Part shown: piece after piece, positions 6,995 through 14,246 of the stretch | How the letters are laid out: each line of letters opens with the position of its first letter | Position numbering within the stretch: the first letter of the stretch is position 1 | Assembly (NCBI RefSeq): GCF_017996735.1 | Contig: NZ_JAGOGJ010000071.1 | Coordinates: 1 to 34,150 of the forward strand | Direction of reading: 5' to 3' | Source: Niveispirillum sp. | GTDB lineage: Bacteria; Pseudomonadota; Alphaproteobacteria; Azospirillales; Azospirillaceae | DNA: 34,150 bases | Notes under the pieces: generated by a model | What the model was told of the DNA's origin: nothing | The model's input: only the letters and a program-made list of their open reading frames with translations | Database searches by the model: none | Made by a program: the position numbers and the translations under genes

Positions 6995-7891
6995 TCAGGG
7001 CGTGGCCGGTTCCCGCCACGCCTCTACCCGGTTGCGCCCTCCATGCTTGGCGGCGTAGAGCGCCTGGTCGGCGCGGTCGACCAGGGCGTCGACGCCGATA
7101 TCCGTCCCCACCTCCGCCGCACCGAAGCTGGCCGTCACGCGCAGCACCTGCCCGTCGGCCAGTTGCACCGGGGTGGCCGCCAGATCGGCGCGCAGCCTTT
7201 CCAGCACCACCATCGCCTCGGTCAGGTGGGTTTCCTTCAGCAGGATCAGGATTTCCTCGCCCCCCATGCGGAAGGCCTCGTCAATGGCGCGGATACCGCG
7301 GGTCAGACAGCCGGCCGCCGCTACCAGCACGCGGTCGCCCGCCTCGTGCCCATAGGTGTCGTTCACCGATTTGAACTTGTCCAGATCGCAGAGCGCCACG
7401 CAGAAGGGCTGCCCGGTGCGGGCAAAGCGCGCCAGTTCGCGCGACACTTCCTCAGAAAGCCCCGTGCGGTTGCGCAGGCCCGTCAGCGGGTCGATGCCGC
7501 TGCCTGCTACCGACAGGGCGCGTTCGATGCGGCGGCATTGCTGGATGAACTCGTCGAATTTCTCCAGCACGGCCTTGTAGGTGCCGAAATCCGGGGCATC
7601 CCCCTCGGCCGCGCGCATCAGGGTCAGGCGGCCCATGCGGTGCAATTGGTCATGCAGTTGCACCAGCCGGTCGAAGGCCGGTTGATGGGCCACGCTGCCC
7701 TGTTTTACCCGCGCCACCCAGGCCGCGAATCCAGAGGGTTCGGGTGCCGCCTCCGGTCCTGACAGCCCGCTGTCGCGCGTGAACAGGGCCGCTTTGTGCC
7801 ATTGCGTCAGCCAGCGCAGATGTTCATCCACCACGCCGGACAGGCCGGCGACGATGGCGGACGCATTGCTGCCGCTGGCCGGCGGGGTCAT
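6995..7891 (-). CDS. Diguanylate cyclase, CZB-GGDEF (DgcZ-like)
   Basis: The 298-residue protein resembles E. coli DgcZ (YdeH), a cytoplasmic zinc-sensing enzyme that makes c-di-GMP. Residues about 15-125 look like a CZB domain: EHLRW (His24), AFDRLVQLHDQLHRMG (His80 and His84). The position of the zinc-ligand Cys is occupied by Ser53 (EPSGFAAWV). The GGDEF domain runs from DPLTGL (134-139) with metal-binding Asp169/Asp171, the active-site sequence GGEEI (210-214) and an inhibitory I-site RAID (201-204). The frame opens further upstream, but the ATG at 7891 overlaps the tgt stop as ATGA, and the upstream extension has no domain character. It is therefore coupled to tgt translation. Confidence 0.87.
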   Translation of the reverse strand: MTPPASGSNASAIVAGLSGVVDEHLRWLTQWHKAALFTRDSGLSGPEAAPEPSGFAAWVARVKQGSVAHQPAFDRLVQLHDQLHRMGRLTLMRAAEGDAPDFGTYKAVLEKFDEFIQQCRRIERALSVAGSGIDPLTGLRNRTGLSEEVSRELARFARTGQPFCVALCDLDKFKSVNDTYGHEAGDRVLVAAAGCLTRGIRAIDEAFRMGGEEILILLKETHLTEAMVVLERLRADLAATPVQLADGQVLRVTASFGAAEVGTDIGVDALVDRADQALYAAKHGGRNRVEAWREPATP

Positions 7892-9105
7892 TCGCCATCC
7901 CCAGGTTGCCACACCCATTTGCGCCGCGCCTCGGCCAGGGTGCTGGTGACGATGGCGGCGCGGATATCGCGCATCAGGCGGTTCATGGTGTGGACATTGT
8001 GCATGGTCAGCAACTGCATGCCCAGCATCTCCTCCGCCTTCAGCAGGTGGTGGATATAGCCACGGCTGGCGGTACGGCAGGCAAAACAGCCGCATTCGGG
8101 ATCGATGGGGCCGTCATCATCCTTGAACCGGGCATTGCGCATGTTCAACCGCTCGCCCTTCACGCCCGGTGCCAGCGCCCAGCCATGGCGGGCGATTCGC
8201 GTCGGGCTGACACAGTCGAACGTGTCGATGCCCAACGCCACGCCCTCGAAAATATCGACAATGCCGCCAATGCCCAGAAGATGGACGGGCCGGGTGGGAT
8301 GCACATGCGCCATGGCCATGCCCACCACATCATGCATCTGCTCACGCGTGGCGCCCAGGCAGCCGCCGACAGCGGTGGCGAAGAAATCCTGGTTTGCCAC
8401 GATCTCCGCACTCTCCTTGCGCAGGTCGGGATAGACCCCGCCCTGGACAATGCCATACATGGCCTGCGGCAGGCCGTTGGCCGAGATACCGCCAAATTCC
8501 TTGAACGCCGTCAGCGACCGGTCGCCCCAGCGATGCGACATCTTCATCGATCGGGCGGTGTATTTCCGGTCCACATGGAAGGGCGTGCATTCATCCAACT
8601 GCACCACGAAATCGGGGCCCAGCTTGCGCTGGATATCGATGGACTTTTCCGGCGTCAGGAACAGCTTTTCCCCGTTGGTATAGGACCGGAAGGTCGCCCC
8701 CTCCTCGGTGATCTTCAACAGGGTCTTTTCCCGCGTCGTCGTCCGCCGCCCCTTCACCTCATCCGCCACCGACCCATGGCCCATGGCGAAGATCTGGTAG
8801 CCGCCGCTGTCGGTCAGCATCGGCCCGTGCCAGTTCATCATCTTATGCAGCCCACCCAGCTTGGCCACCAGATCGGCCCCCGGCTGGATCATCAGATGAT
8901 AGGTATTGGCCAGGATGATGTCGGTCTTCTCGTCGCGCATCTGCTCCGTCGTCAGCCCCTTGATGGCCGCCTTGGTGCCGCAGAAGATGAAATTCGGCGT
9001 CTGGATGGCGCCATGCGGCGTCATCAAGGTGCCGATGCGCGCCTTGCTGCCCGCCGGGTCACGGTGCGTGATGTCGAAGGAAAAACCGGGGTAGGAAATG
9101 GACAT
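7888..9105 (-). CDS. tgt: tRNA-guanine transglycosylase (queuine tRNA-ribosyltransferase)
   Basis: Tgt exchanges G34 of GUN-anticodon tRNAs for preQ1 (or queuine) on the way to queuosine. Visible motifs are DSGGYQIFAMG (substrate pocket), GIVQGGVYPDLR, FDCVSPTRIARHG, and the zinc site CGCFACRTASRGYIHHL near the C-terminus. The usual DSGGFQ reads DSGGYQ here. The start at 9105 (405 aa) is preferred over the upstream opening of the frame because family similarity begins at YPGFSFDITHRDPAGSKARIG. The C-terminus overlaps the diguanylate cyclase gene by four bases. A queuosine-precursor transporter gene lies about 1.9 kb upstream on the same strand, separated by accessory genes. Confidence 0.95.
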   Translation of the reverse strand: MSISYPGFSFDITHRDPAGSKARIGTLMTPHGAIQTPNFIFCGTKAAIKGLTTEQMRDEKTDIILANTYHLMIQPGADLVAKLGGLHKMMNWHGPMLTDSGGYQIFAMGHGSVADEVKGRRTTTREKTLLKITEEGATFRSYTNGEKLFLTPEKSIDIQRKLGPDFVVQLDECTPFHVDRKYTARSMKMSHRWGDRSLTAFKEFGGISANGLPQAMYGIVQGGVYPDLRKESAEIVANQDFFATAVGGCLGATREQMHDVVGMAMAHVHPTRPVHLLGIGGIVDIFEGVALGIDTFDCVSPTRIARHGWALAPGVKGERLNMRNARFKDDDGPIDPECGCFACRTASRGYIHHLLKAEEMLGMQLLTMHNVHTMNRLMRDIRAAIVTSTLAEARRKWVWQPGDGE

Positions 9106-9217
9106 GGCGTGAAGAACCGCAAAGGATCGCTGAAGATGATGCTCCTGGGTATGGGGGAGCCAGTCGCACTTGTATAGGGGGTGCCAGCGAATAGCAGGCA
9201 GGAAGGGGCGAGGACCA

Positions 9218-9505
9218 TCAGCGCGGCCACGTAGCCGGATCGCGATGGTTATGGGCACAGGCTAGAATATAGATGGCCTCGGGTTCGACCCGGAAGAACA
9301 GGGCGTAGGGGAAGCGCCGCAGCAGCGCCCGCCGCAATCCATTATGGCTGAGCGGGAACGCCCGGAGATTTTCAGCAAGGCGGCGGATCAGATGATCGAT
9401 CTCAGCGAGGAAGCGCACACCCAGCCCGTCCATCTGCTGGTCGTACCAGCGTCGGGCTGCGTCCATTTCTGCCCGCGCTGGTGGCAGTACAAGGACACGC
9501 AACAT
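9218..9505 (-). CDS. RelE/ParE-family toxin
   Basis: The 95-residue protein has the ParE/RelE toxin layout: a two-helix N-terminus (ARAEMDAARRWYDQQMDGLGVRF), a central helix (FLAEIDHLIRRLAENL), then strands with LRRALLRRFPYALFFRVEPEAIYILACAHNHRDP, the typical ending where the last His/Arg residues lie near the active site. ParE toxins poison gyrase, whereas RelE relatives cut mRNA; the sequence looks more like the ParE side. Its ATG shares one base with the stop of the antitoxin gene (TGATG), so the pair is a coupled toxin-antitoxin operon. It lies between tgt and the nuclease gene. Confidence 0.85.
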   Translation of the reverse strand: MLRVLVLPPARAEMDAARRWYDQQMDGLGVRFLAEIDHLIRRLAENLRAFPLSHNGLRRALLRRFPYALFFRVEPEAIYILACAHNHRDPATWPR

Positions 9506-9714
9506 CAGATCCGGTCAGCCTGGAGTGCCGCTCGCACTTGCTCCCATGGCTCTGTCTGATCGCGCATTTCTTCAAAATCGGCATTCCGCCGCTCCAACTC
9601 GGCCTTCCAGGCCGGCGAGAGTGGAATGTCTGCTGCGTCCAGGCTGTCACACAGCTCGGCGATCAGGTCGAGCTTCTGCTGGGCTGAGAGCCGTGTCACG
9701 TCGATCACTGACAT
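9505..9714 (-). CDS. Addiction-module antitoxin (CHP02574-type)
   Basis: This 69-residue protein matches the short antitoxins of ParE-type modules: SAQQKLDLIAELCDSLD followed by LSPAWKAELERR and a charged C-terminus with E/D-rich residues (FEEMRDQTEPWEQV). The frame is open upstream to 9972, but that part overlaps the nuclease gene, and the family starts at the ATG at 9714. It precedes and overlaps the toxin. These antitoxins bind the toxin through the C-terminal half and often repress their own promoter. No obvious operator was seen in the 90 bp between it and the nuclease stop. Confidence 0.85.
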   Translation of the reverse strand: MSVIDVTRLSAQQKLDLIAELCDSLDAADIPLSPAWKAELERRNADFEEMRDQTEPWEQVRAALQADRI

Positions 9715-9803
9715 CGGTCTTGTCCTTCGCTGCCAGACATCTGAAGGAGAATGGCCGCTTTTGTCCTTACGGGGAAGGGGTGCTCTCGGCAACCCGAGTG
9801 TTG

Positions 9804-10892
9804 CTAGCCGTCCACCACGGCAAATCGGGTTTTCAAATATTCCACCGTCGTCCGCCACTTTGGCGTGGTCGGGCGGCAGACGGTATTCTGATTGCCGAAA
9901 AGGCCAATCTCCTTGACCGCCTGATTCAGCGGAACGGTGGCAAGCCAATCCACAGAGACGAACCATTCGCATCGGTCCGGATCATCGGCGAAGGCGCGGT
10001 GATAGTCGCCTTCCTTCAAGATATCCAGGGCCGGCACCCGCTCGCCCATGTCGTTCATTAGCTGGAAATCCGCCGCCGGCTCAGCCGTTCCGGTGACGAT
10101 GCCGACGCCGACGAAGCCGTGATCCGGCGATTTCACCCATATGCGGTCGCCGGCCTTCAGCAGTCCAAGCGTCTTGCTGTACCAACTGGCCCCGCCGGCA
10201 CTGATGAAGCCATAGCGCACGGCCTCGTTCCATGATCGGCTGGAGCCAACGCCGAAGGAGGCGTAGAACTCGCCGTTCCAAGGCTCAGGGCCCCCGCCAG
10301 CGTCCGATTTCTTTTCCACCGGAGGATCGACACGATCATTCAGCCACACGCGACTGAGAAGCTGCTGGCCGCCAAAGGTGAAAACCTGGAAACAGAGTAC
10401 ATTGATGGCGATCCCGCGATCGGCCAGATAGGTGACGATCCGCTCCGAACTAGCGTCCAGTTCGGCTGCGACAACAACGATCTCATGCGCGCGATTCAAC
10501 ATCTCGTCATTGAGCGATCCGCCAAAACGCGCCCGAAAATCGTCTGAGAGGCTTCGCCCTTTGGAGAAACGGCTATAGATTGCAACGATATCCTGCGGTT
10601 CCAGGCTTTCCACCCACGTCGCATAATCAAGCGCCTGGGCGATCACGGTCCAAGGTGTCTTGTCCCGCTTCAATTCGATCAGGACGAGCGTGCCATCGGG
10701 GGCGATGGCCAGCAGGTCGATGATGCCGCCATGGCTGGTTTTTGCCTGCCGACCGATCAGCATCCAGGAATCCGACAGGATTTCCGGGGCTGCTACAATC
10801 ATCTCCTCCAGTGTCTTCTCACTGGGAAGCTTTGCCCGGGCAAGAGACACCGGCGGATGGCCTACGGACCAGATAGCATGGTGAATTGTCAT
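9804..10892 (-). CDS. NucS-like PD-(D/E)XK nuclease fused to an EVE/PUA-like domain
   Basis: The N-terminal half carries a PD-(D/E)XK core: Glu29/30 in a helix, Asp59 in GIIDLLAIAPDG, Glu73-Leu-Lys75 in VLIELKRD, and Gln86 in IAQALDYATWV. This is the pattern of the NucS/DUF91 group of DNA nucleases. After a linker (about 185-205) the C-terminal part (about 205-340) contains YGFISAGGASWYSKTLGLLKAGDRIWVK and GFVGVGIVTG, the layout of EVE/PUA-like domains that bind modified bases. The ATG at 10892 has AAGGGA about 13 bases upstream. The role is inferred: possibly restriction of modified DNA or DNA repair. It is the first gene of the patch, with the toxin-antitoxin pair downstream. Confidence 0.75.
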   Translation of the reverse strand: MTIHHAIWSVGHPPVSLARAKLPSEKTLEEMIVAAPEILSDSWMLIGRQAKTSHGGIIDLLAIAPDGTLVLIELKRDKTPWTVIAQALDYATWVESLEPQDIVAIYSRFSKGRSLSDDFRARFGGSLNDEMLNRAHEIVVVAAELDASSERIVTYLADRGIAINVLCFQVFTFGGQQLLSRVWLNDRVDPPVEKKSDAGGGPEPWNGEFYASFGVGSSRSWNEAVRYGFISAGGASWYSKTLGLLKAGDRIWVKSPDHGFVGVGIVTGTAEPAADFQLMNDMGERVPALDILKEGDYHRAFADDPDRCEWFVSVDWLATVPLNQAVKEIGLFGNQNTVCRPTTPKWRTTVEYLKTRFAVVDG

Positions 10893-10912
10893 CGGCGCAG
10901 GCGTGTCCCTTG

Positions 10913-10936
10913 ATCAGTCGGCTGATGATTATCAGC
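10913..10936 (-). promoter_or_regulatory. Triple half-site operator candidate before the nuclease gene
   Basis: Three half-sites occur at 9-bp intervals: ATCAG (10913-10917), CTGAT (10922-10926) and ATCAG (10931-10935). Each neighbouring pair is an inverted repeat with a 4-base spacer, so two dyads share the middle half-site. The group lies 21-44 bases before the nuclease start, where a repressor would act. Confidence 0.4.
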
Positions 10937-10990
10937 ACGTGTAGACCGGAATAGGCAATTCCGCATTTTGCGGGTGGGCTCGCGCAGGTT

Positions 10991-11770
10991 TCAACGGCCG
11001 GCCTCCACCCGCCGCACCATGCGCCGCGACAGGTACATGAAGGGCGTGTCCAGAATCGACAGCACCACCCGCATGCCATAGGTGCCCAGGATATAGGTGT
11101 AGAACAGCGCGTCCCAGCCGACCGGGTCGGGGGCGAAGACGACCCAGGCCAGGACGGAGAAGATGACATTGTCGACCAGCGACGACAGCATGGTGCTGCC
11201 ATTATTGCGCAGCCACAGGTGCCGGTCGCCGGTGGCCCCGCGAATGCGCTGGTAGACCCAGACGTCGAACAATTGGCTGGTCAGATAGGCCGTCATGCCC
11301 GCCGCGAACAGGGCGGGGGCGGGGGTGAAGATGGCGGCGATATGGTCCTGCATGGGCAGGGCCCATTCCATGTCGCTGCCGGCCTGTTCCGGCGTCATGG
11401 GGCGGTAGCCCAGGGTGATGATCATGAACAGGGTGAACAGAAGATAGGCGGCAAAGGACAGGAACACCGCCTTGCGCGCCGCATCGCGCCCGTAATGTTC
11501 GGTCAATATGTCGGTGGCCAGATAGGTGGAACCGAACAGCACCGTACCCATGGCGACGGGATGGTCATAAAAACCGAACTGCACCGCCTTCAACACCTCC
11601 ACATTCGCCGCGATCACGGCCGTGGCGATGTAGAGATAAAGGCCGGGCGCCCCGAACAGCCGCACCATCAGCAGGATCGTGCCGAAGCAGAACAGGGCCT
11701 GGCACAGCAGCAGCGCTTCTGGCGGCACCGCGTTCAGAAAGGCGATCAGGTCGGCGGGGGACAGCGACAT
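10991..11770 (-). CDS. yhhQ: Queuosine precursor transporter (VUT/YhhQ family)
   Basis: An integral membrane protein of 259 aa with about six helices. The stretch VLFGSTYLATDILTEHYGRDAARKAVFL and the later SSLVDNVIFSVLAWVVF are the hallmark segments of the VUT/YhhQ family, which imports preQ0/preQ1 or related queuosine precursors. I chose the ATG at 11770 because the upstream 36 codons are Pro/Ala-rich and include a hairpin, while the membrane protein begins at MSLSPADLIAFLN. tgt in the same window supports a role in queuosine supply. It follows rpmB on the same strand, but a hairpin lies between them. I saw no clear preQ1 riboswitch. Confidence 0.9.
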   Translation of the reverse strand: MSLSPADLIAFLNAVPPEALLLCQALFCFGTILLMVRLFGAPGLYLYIATAVIAANVEVLKAVQFGFYDHPVAMGTVLFGSTYLATDILTEHYGRDAARKAVFLSFAAYLLFTLFMIITLGYRPMTPEQAGSDMEWALPMQDHIAAIFTPAPALFAAGMTAYLTSQLFDVWVYQRIRGATGDRHLWLRNNGSTMLSSLVDNVIFSVLAWVVFAPDPVGWDALFYTYILGTYGMRVVLSILDTPFMYLSRRMVRRVEAGR

Positions 11771-11935
11771 GGGCGGAGCAGCCTGAACATAAGCGGGTTG
11801 GGGCGCGGCTTGCGGCTTGGCCGGAAGCCGCTTCGGCGGCGACCGGCCGCCGCGGCACCTCCAGGTGCCGTAAGCCAAGCCGCCGGATAGCGGCGCCCGG
11901 CGCCTGAGGGAACAATAACATCCCGAAACGGCAGC

Positions 11936-11974
11936 GGCCCCGCGAAACGACCCGAACGGGTGTCTCGCGGGGCC
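11936..11974 (-). terminator. Hairpin after rpmB
   Basis: A 10-bp perfect stem GGCCCCGCGA/TCGCGGGGCC (11936-11945 with 11965-11974) encloses a small ACCCG/CGGGT stem. It lies 40 bases after the rpmB stop. The T-run on the minus strand is poor, so termination is likely but not certain. Confidence 0.55.
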
Positions 11975-12016
11975 GACGATACCGTCAGCAGCGAACCTGG
12001 AACCGACAGACGCCGA

Positions 12017-12313
12017 TCAGGCGGCGGTCTTGGCGGCCAGAACCTTCTGGATCTGCTTCTTCACCTTGCGGGCATCAATGTCCAGCTTGGCGTCGGCGAT
12101 GTCCAGCAGAGCGGCGTCCAGGCCACCCTTGTGCTCGATCGTGCGGATGCCGTTGGTCGACAGGCGCAGACGGACCATGCGGCCCAGCGCGTCGGACATC
12201 AGCGAGGTTTCCTGCAGGTTCGGCAGGAAGCGCCGGCGGGACTTGTTGTTGGCGTGAGAGACGTTATTGCCGGTCTGCACACCCTTGCCGGTCACGGCGC
12301 ACTTGCGGGACAT
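12017..12313 (-). CDS. rpmB: 50S ribosomal protein L28
   Basis: The 98-residue protein opens with MSRKCAVTGKGVQTGNNVSHANNKSRRRFLPNLQ..., the L28 signature, and continues with VRLRLSTNGIRTIEHKGGLDAALL, as in alphaproteobacterial L28 (about 97 aa). It binds 23S rRNA in the large subunit. The frame is open upstream to 12406, but the family start is the ATG at 12313. Only the first Cys of the zinc-ribbon-like positions is visible, as is common in C-minus L28 paralogues. The gene stands alone here, divergent from the small protein gene at 12571. Confidence 0.96.
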   Translation of the reverse strand: MSRKCAVTGKGVQTGNNVSHANNKSRRRFLPNLQETSLMSDALGRMVRLRLSTNGIRTIEHKGGLDAALLDIADAKLDIDARKVKKQIQKVLAAKTAA

Positions 12314-12570
12314 GGAACACCTATTCTCTTGCTGCTGGCGGCCACGGAAACAGGACCGGGGCCTACCTAAGACGAAAAAGACCTTGCCGGTCAGGGTCTC
12401 CCCCAACCAACGAAGCCGCGTTGATAAACGAGGGGGGGGACAGAGTCAAGCCCATGGGCGGGGGCAGAGATCAGCATTTCCGCCATGCGCCAGGCCCGGG
12501 TGCCCCCTTCCGTGCGGCCCGCTTTGCTTATAGGATGTCATCAGGCTTTTCCAGTCCGGGCGACGCAAAG

Positions 12571-12813
12571 ATGGTCGATACACGCATGAACCCCACTGCC
12601 GCCGGCCCCACGGGCCTGGGTGGCAGCGTCATCGAGGGCGGCGGGCGTCGCGGCGTCATGCCCGTCACGGGCCCCGGCGGCCGCCCCATTCCCATGGGAC
12701 GGCCCGGCAACCGCTGGCCCAACGCCAAGGAACTGGCCGCCCTGATCGTGGATGGCATGCTGCGCCTGCCGGCCCGGTACCGCCGCGGCATGTTCCTGGA
12801 TGTGCTGACCTAA
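12571..12813 (+). CDS. Small glycine/proline-rich protein of unknown function
   Basis: I do not recognise this protein. From the ATG at 12571 it has 80 residues: a flexible Gly/Pro-rich half (GGSVIEGGGRRGVMPVTGPGGRPIPMGRPG) and a compact C-terminal half (NRWPNAKELAALIVDGMLRLPARYRRGMFLDVLT) that looks like one or two helices. The frame also allows an ATG at 12535 or 12586, and none has a strong ribosome-binding site. The stop is four bases before the trmL start, so it is probably cotranslated with trmL. The codon use is like that of its neighbours, and the ordered C-terminus argues for a real gene. Confidence 0.55.
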   Translation: MVDTRMNPTAAGPTGLGGSVIEGGGRRGVMPVTGPGGRPIPMGRPGNRWPNAKELAALIVDGMLRLPARYRRGMFLDVLT

Positions 12814-12817
12814 GACC

Positions 12818-13303
12818 TTGCCCCGCCTTGCCCTTTACCAGCCCGACATTCCGCAGAATGCCGGCACCCTGATGCGTCTTGGCGCCTGTACCGGCGTCGG
12901 GCTGGACATCATCGAACCCTGCGGCTTCATCCTGGACGACAAGCGCATGAAGCGTTCCGTCATGGATTATGCCGACCATGCCGATGTGACCCGCCATCTG
13001 AGCTGGAGCGCGTTCCAGGCGCAAAGGCGGGGGCGTCTGGTCCTGCTGACGACGCGGGCCGCCGTGCCCTATACGCAGGTCGCCTATCAGCCCGACGACA
13101 TATTGCTGCTGGGCCGGGAAAGTGCCGGCGTGCCCGATGATGTGCATGGGGCGGCGGATGTGCGGGTGCTGATCCCCATGATGCCGGGCACACGCTCGCT
13201 CAATGTCGCCATCGCGGCGGCGATGGTTTTGGGTGAGGTGTTGAGGCAGGTGGCAGGCGATGGCGGCGAAACAGCCATTCCCAGCGAGGTCGGGAAGGGT
13301 TAA
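12818..13303 (+). CDS. trmL: tRNA (cytidine(34)-2'-O)-methyltransferase TrmL
   Basis: A 161-residue SPOUT methyltransferase. The trefoil-knot motifs are visible: LALYQPDIPQNAGTLMRLGACTG at the start, LLLGRESAGVPDDV and IPMMPGTRSLNVAIAAAMVLGE near the end, the last two forming the SAM-binding knot. TrmL (YibK type) methylates the wobble ribose of tRNA-Leu. The only in-frame start that keeps the conserved N-terminus is TTG at 12818, four bases after the preceding stop, which suggests reinitiation. The hemF gene follows after 39 bp on the same strand. Confidence 0.92.
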   Translation: MPRLALYQPDIPQNAGTLMRLGACTGVGLDIIEPCGFILDDKRMKRSVMDYADHADVTRHLSWSAFQAQRRGRLVLLTTRAAVPYTQVAYQPDDILLLGRESAGVPDDVHGAADVRVLIPMMPGTRSLNVAIAAAMVLGEVLRQVAGDGGETAIPSEVGKG

Positions 13304-13342
13304 ACCCTTCATCATTCCCGCTGCTTCCACCCGGACCCGCCC

Positions 13343-14242
13343 ATGCCCACCGCCCTGCCGCCGCCCGCCATCCTGGCCGACCGTCAAGCCCAGGCCAAAG
13401 CCTGGTTCGAAAGCCTGCGCGACCGGATCTGTGCCGCGTTCGAGGGGCTGGAGGATGCCTTGGCCGGTGGCCCGCATGCCGGCCTGACCGCCGGGCGATT
13501 CGAGCGCAAGGAATGGGACCGTCCCAACCATGACGGGGCCGAAGGCGGCGGCGGCGTGATGAGCGTGATGAAGGGCCGCGTGTTCGAGAAGGTGGGGGTA
13601 AATGTCTCCACCGTTCACGGCACCTTCTCCCCCGAATTCCGGGGGTCGATCACGGGGGCGGGAGAGGATGGCCATTTCTGGGCCAGTGGCATCAGCCTGG
13701 TGGCGCATATGCGCAGCCCCCTGGTTCCCGCCGTCCACATGAATACACGCATGCTGGTGACCAGTCAGAACTGGTTTGGCGGCGGGGCGGACCTGACGCC
13801 CATGTTCCTGGAAGGGGTGGAGACGGAAGAGGACAAGGCGGATTTCCATGCCGCGCTGAAGGCGGCGTGCGACCCTTATGGCGCCGACTATTACGCGCGG
13901 TTCAAGGAATGGTGCGACCGCTACTTCTTCCTGCCCCACCGCAACGAGCCGCGCGGCGTGGGCGGCATTTTCTATGATCAGTTGGATACCGGCGACTGGG
14001 CAGCGGATTTTGCCTTCACGCGGGCGGTGGGAGAAGCGTTCCTGGACGCCTATCCGCGCATTGTGGCGCGGCGCATGCGCCAGGAATGGAATGCGGCGCA
14101 GCGGGAGCATCAGTTGGTGCGCCGCGGCCGCTATGTCGAATTCAACCTGCTGCATGACCGCGGCACCCTGTTCGGGCTGAAAACTGGCGGCAATATCGAG
14201 GCCATCCTGATGTCCCTGCCGCCGGAAGTGAAGTGGCCCTAA
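13343..14242 (+). CDS. hemF: Oxygen-dependent coproporphyrinogen III oxidase
   Basis: HemF converts coproporphyrinogen III to protoporphyrinogen IX with O2 in heme synthesis. At 299 aa it is full length. Characteristic segments are GRFERKEWDRPNHDGAEGGG, SLVAHMRSPLVPAVHMNTRM, WFGGGADLTPMF, FFLPHRNEPRGVGGIFYD and RRGRYVEFNLLHDRGTLFGLKTGGNIEAILMSLPP, covering the conserved His, Arg and Asp residues of the family. The start at 13343 follows CGGACCCGCCC, a poor Shine-Dalgarno. A heme link to ccmAB is indirect only. It is the third gene of an apparent run with trmL and the histidine phosphatase (4-bp gap after the stop). Confidence 0.96.
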   Translation: MPTALPPPAILADRQAQAKAWFESLRDRICAAFEGLEDALAGGPHAGLTAGRFERKEWDRPNHDGAEGGGGVMSVMKGRVFEKVGVNVSTVHGTFSPEFRGSITGAGEDGHFWASGISLVAHMRSPLVPAVHMNTRMLVTSQNWFGGGADLTPMFLEGVETEEDKADFHAALKAACDPYGADYYARFKEWCDRYFFLPHRNEPRGVGGIFYDQLDTGDWAADFAFTRAVGEAFLDAYPRIVARRMRQEWNAAQREHQLVRRGRYVEFNLLHDRGTLFGLKTGGNIEAILMSLPPEVKWP

Positions 14243-14246
14243 TCCC

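Noticed and set aside
11771..11935. preQ1 riboswitch before yhhQ
   Set aside because: No aptamer consensus could be found; only a CGGCACCT/AGGTGCCG dyad and GC-rich stems are present.
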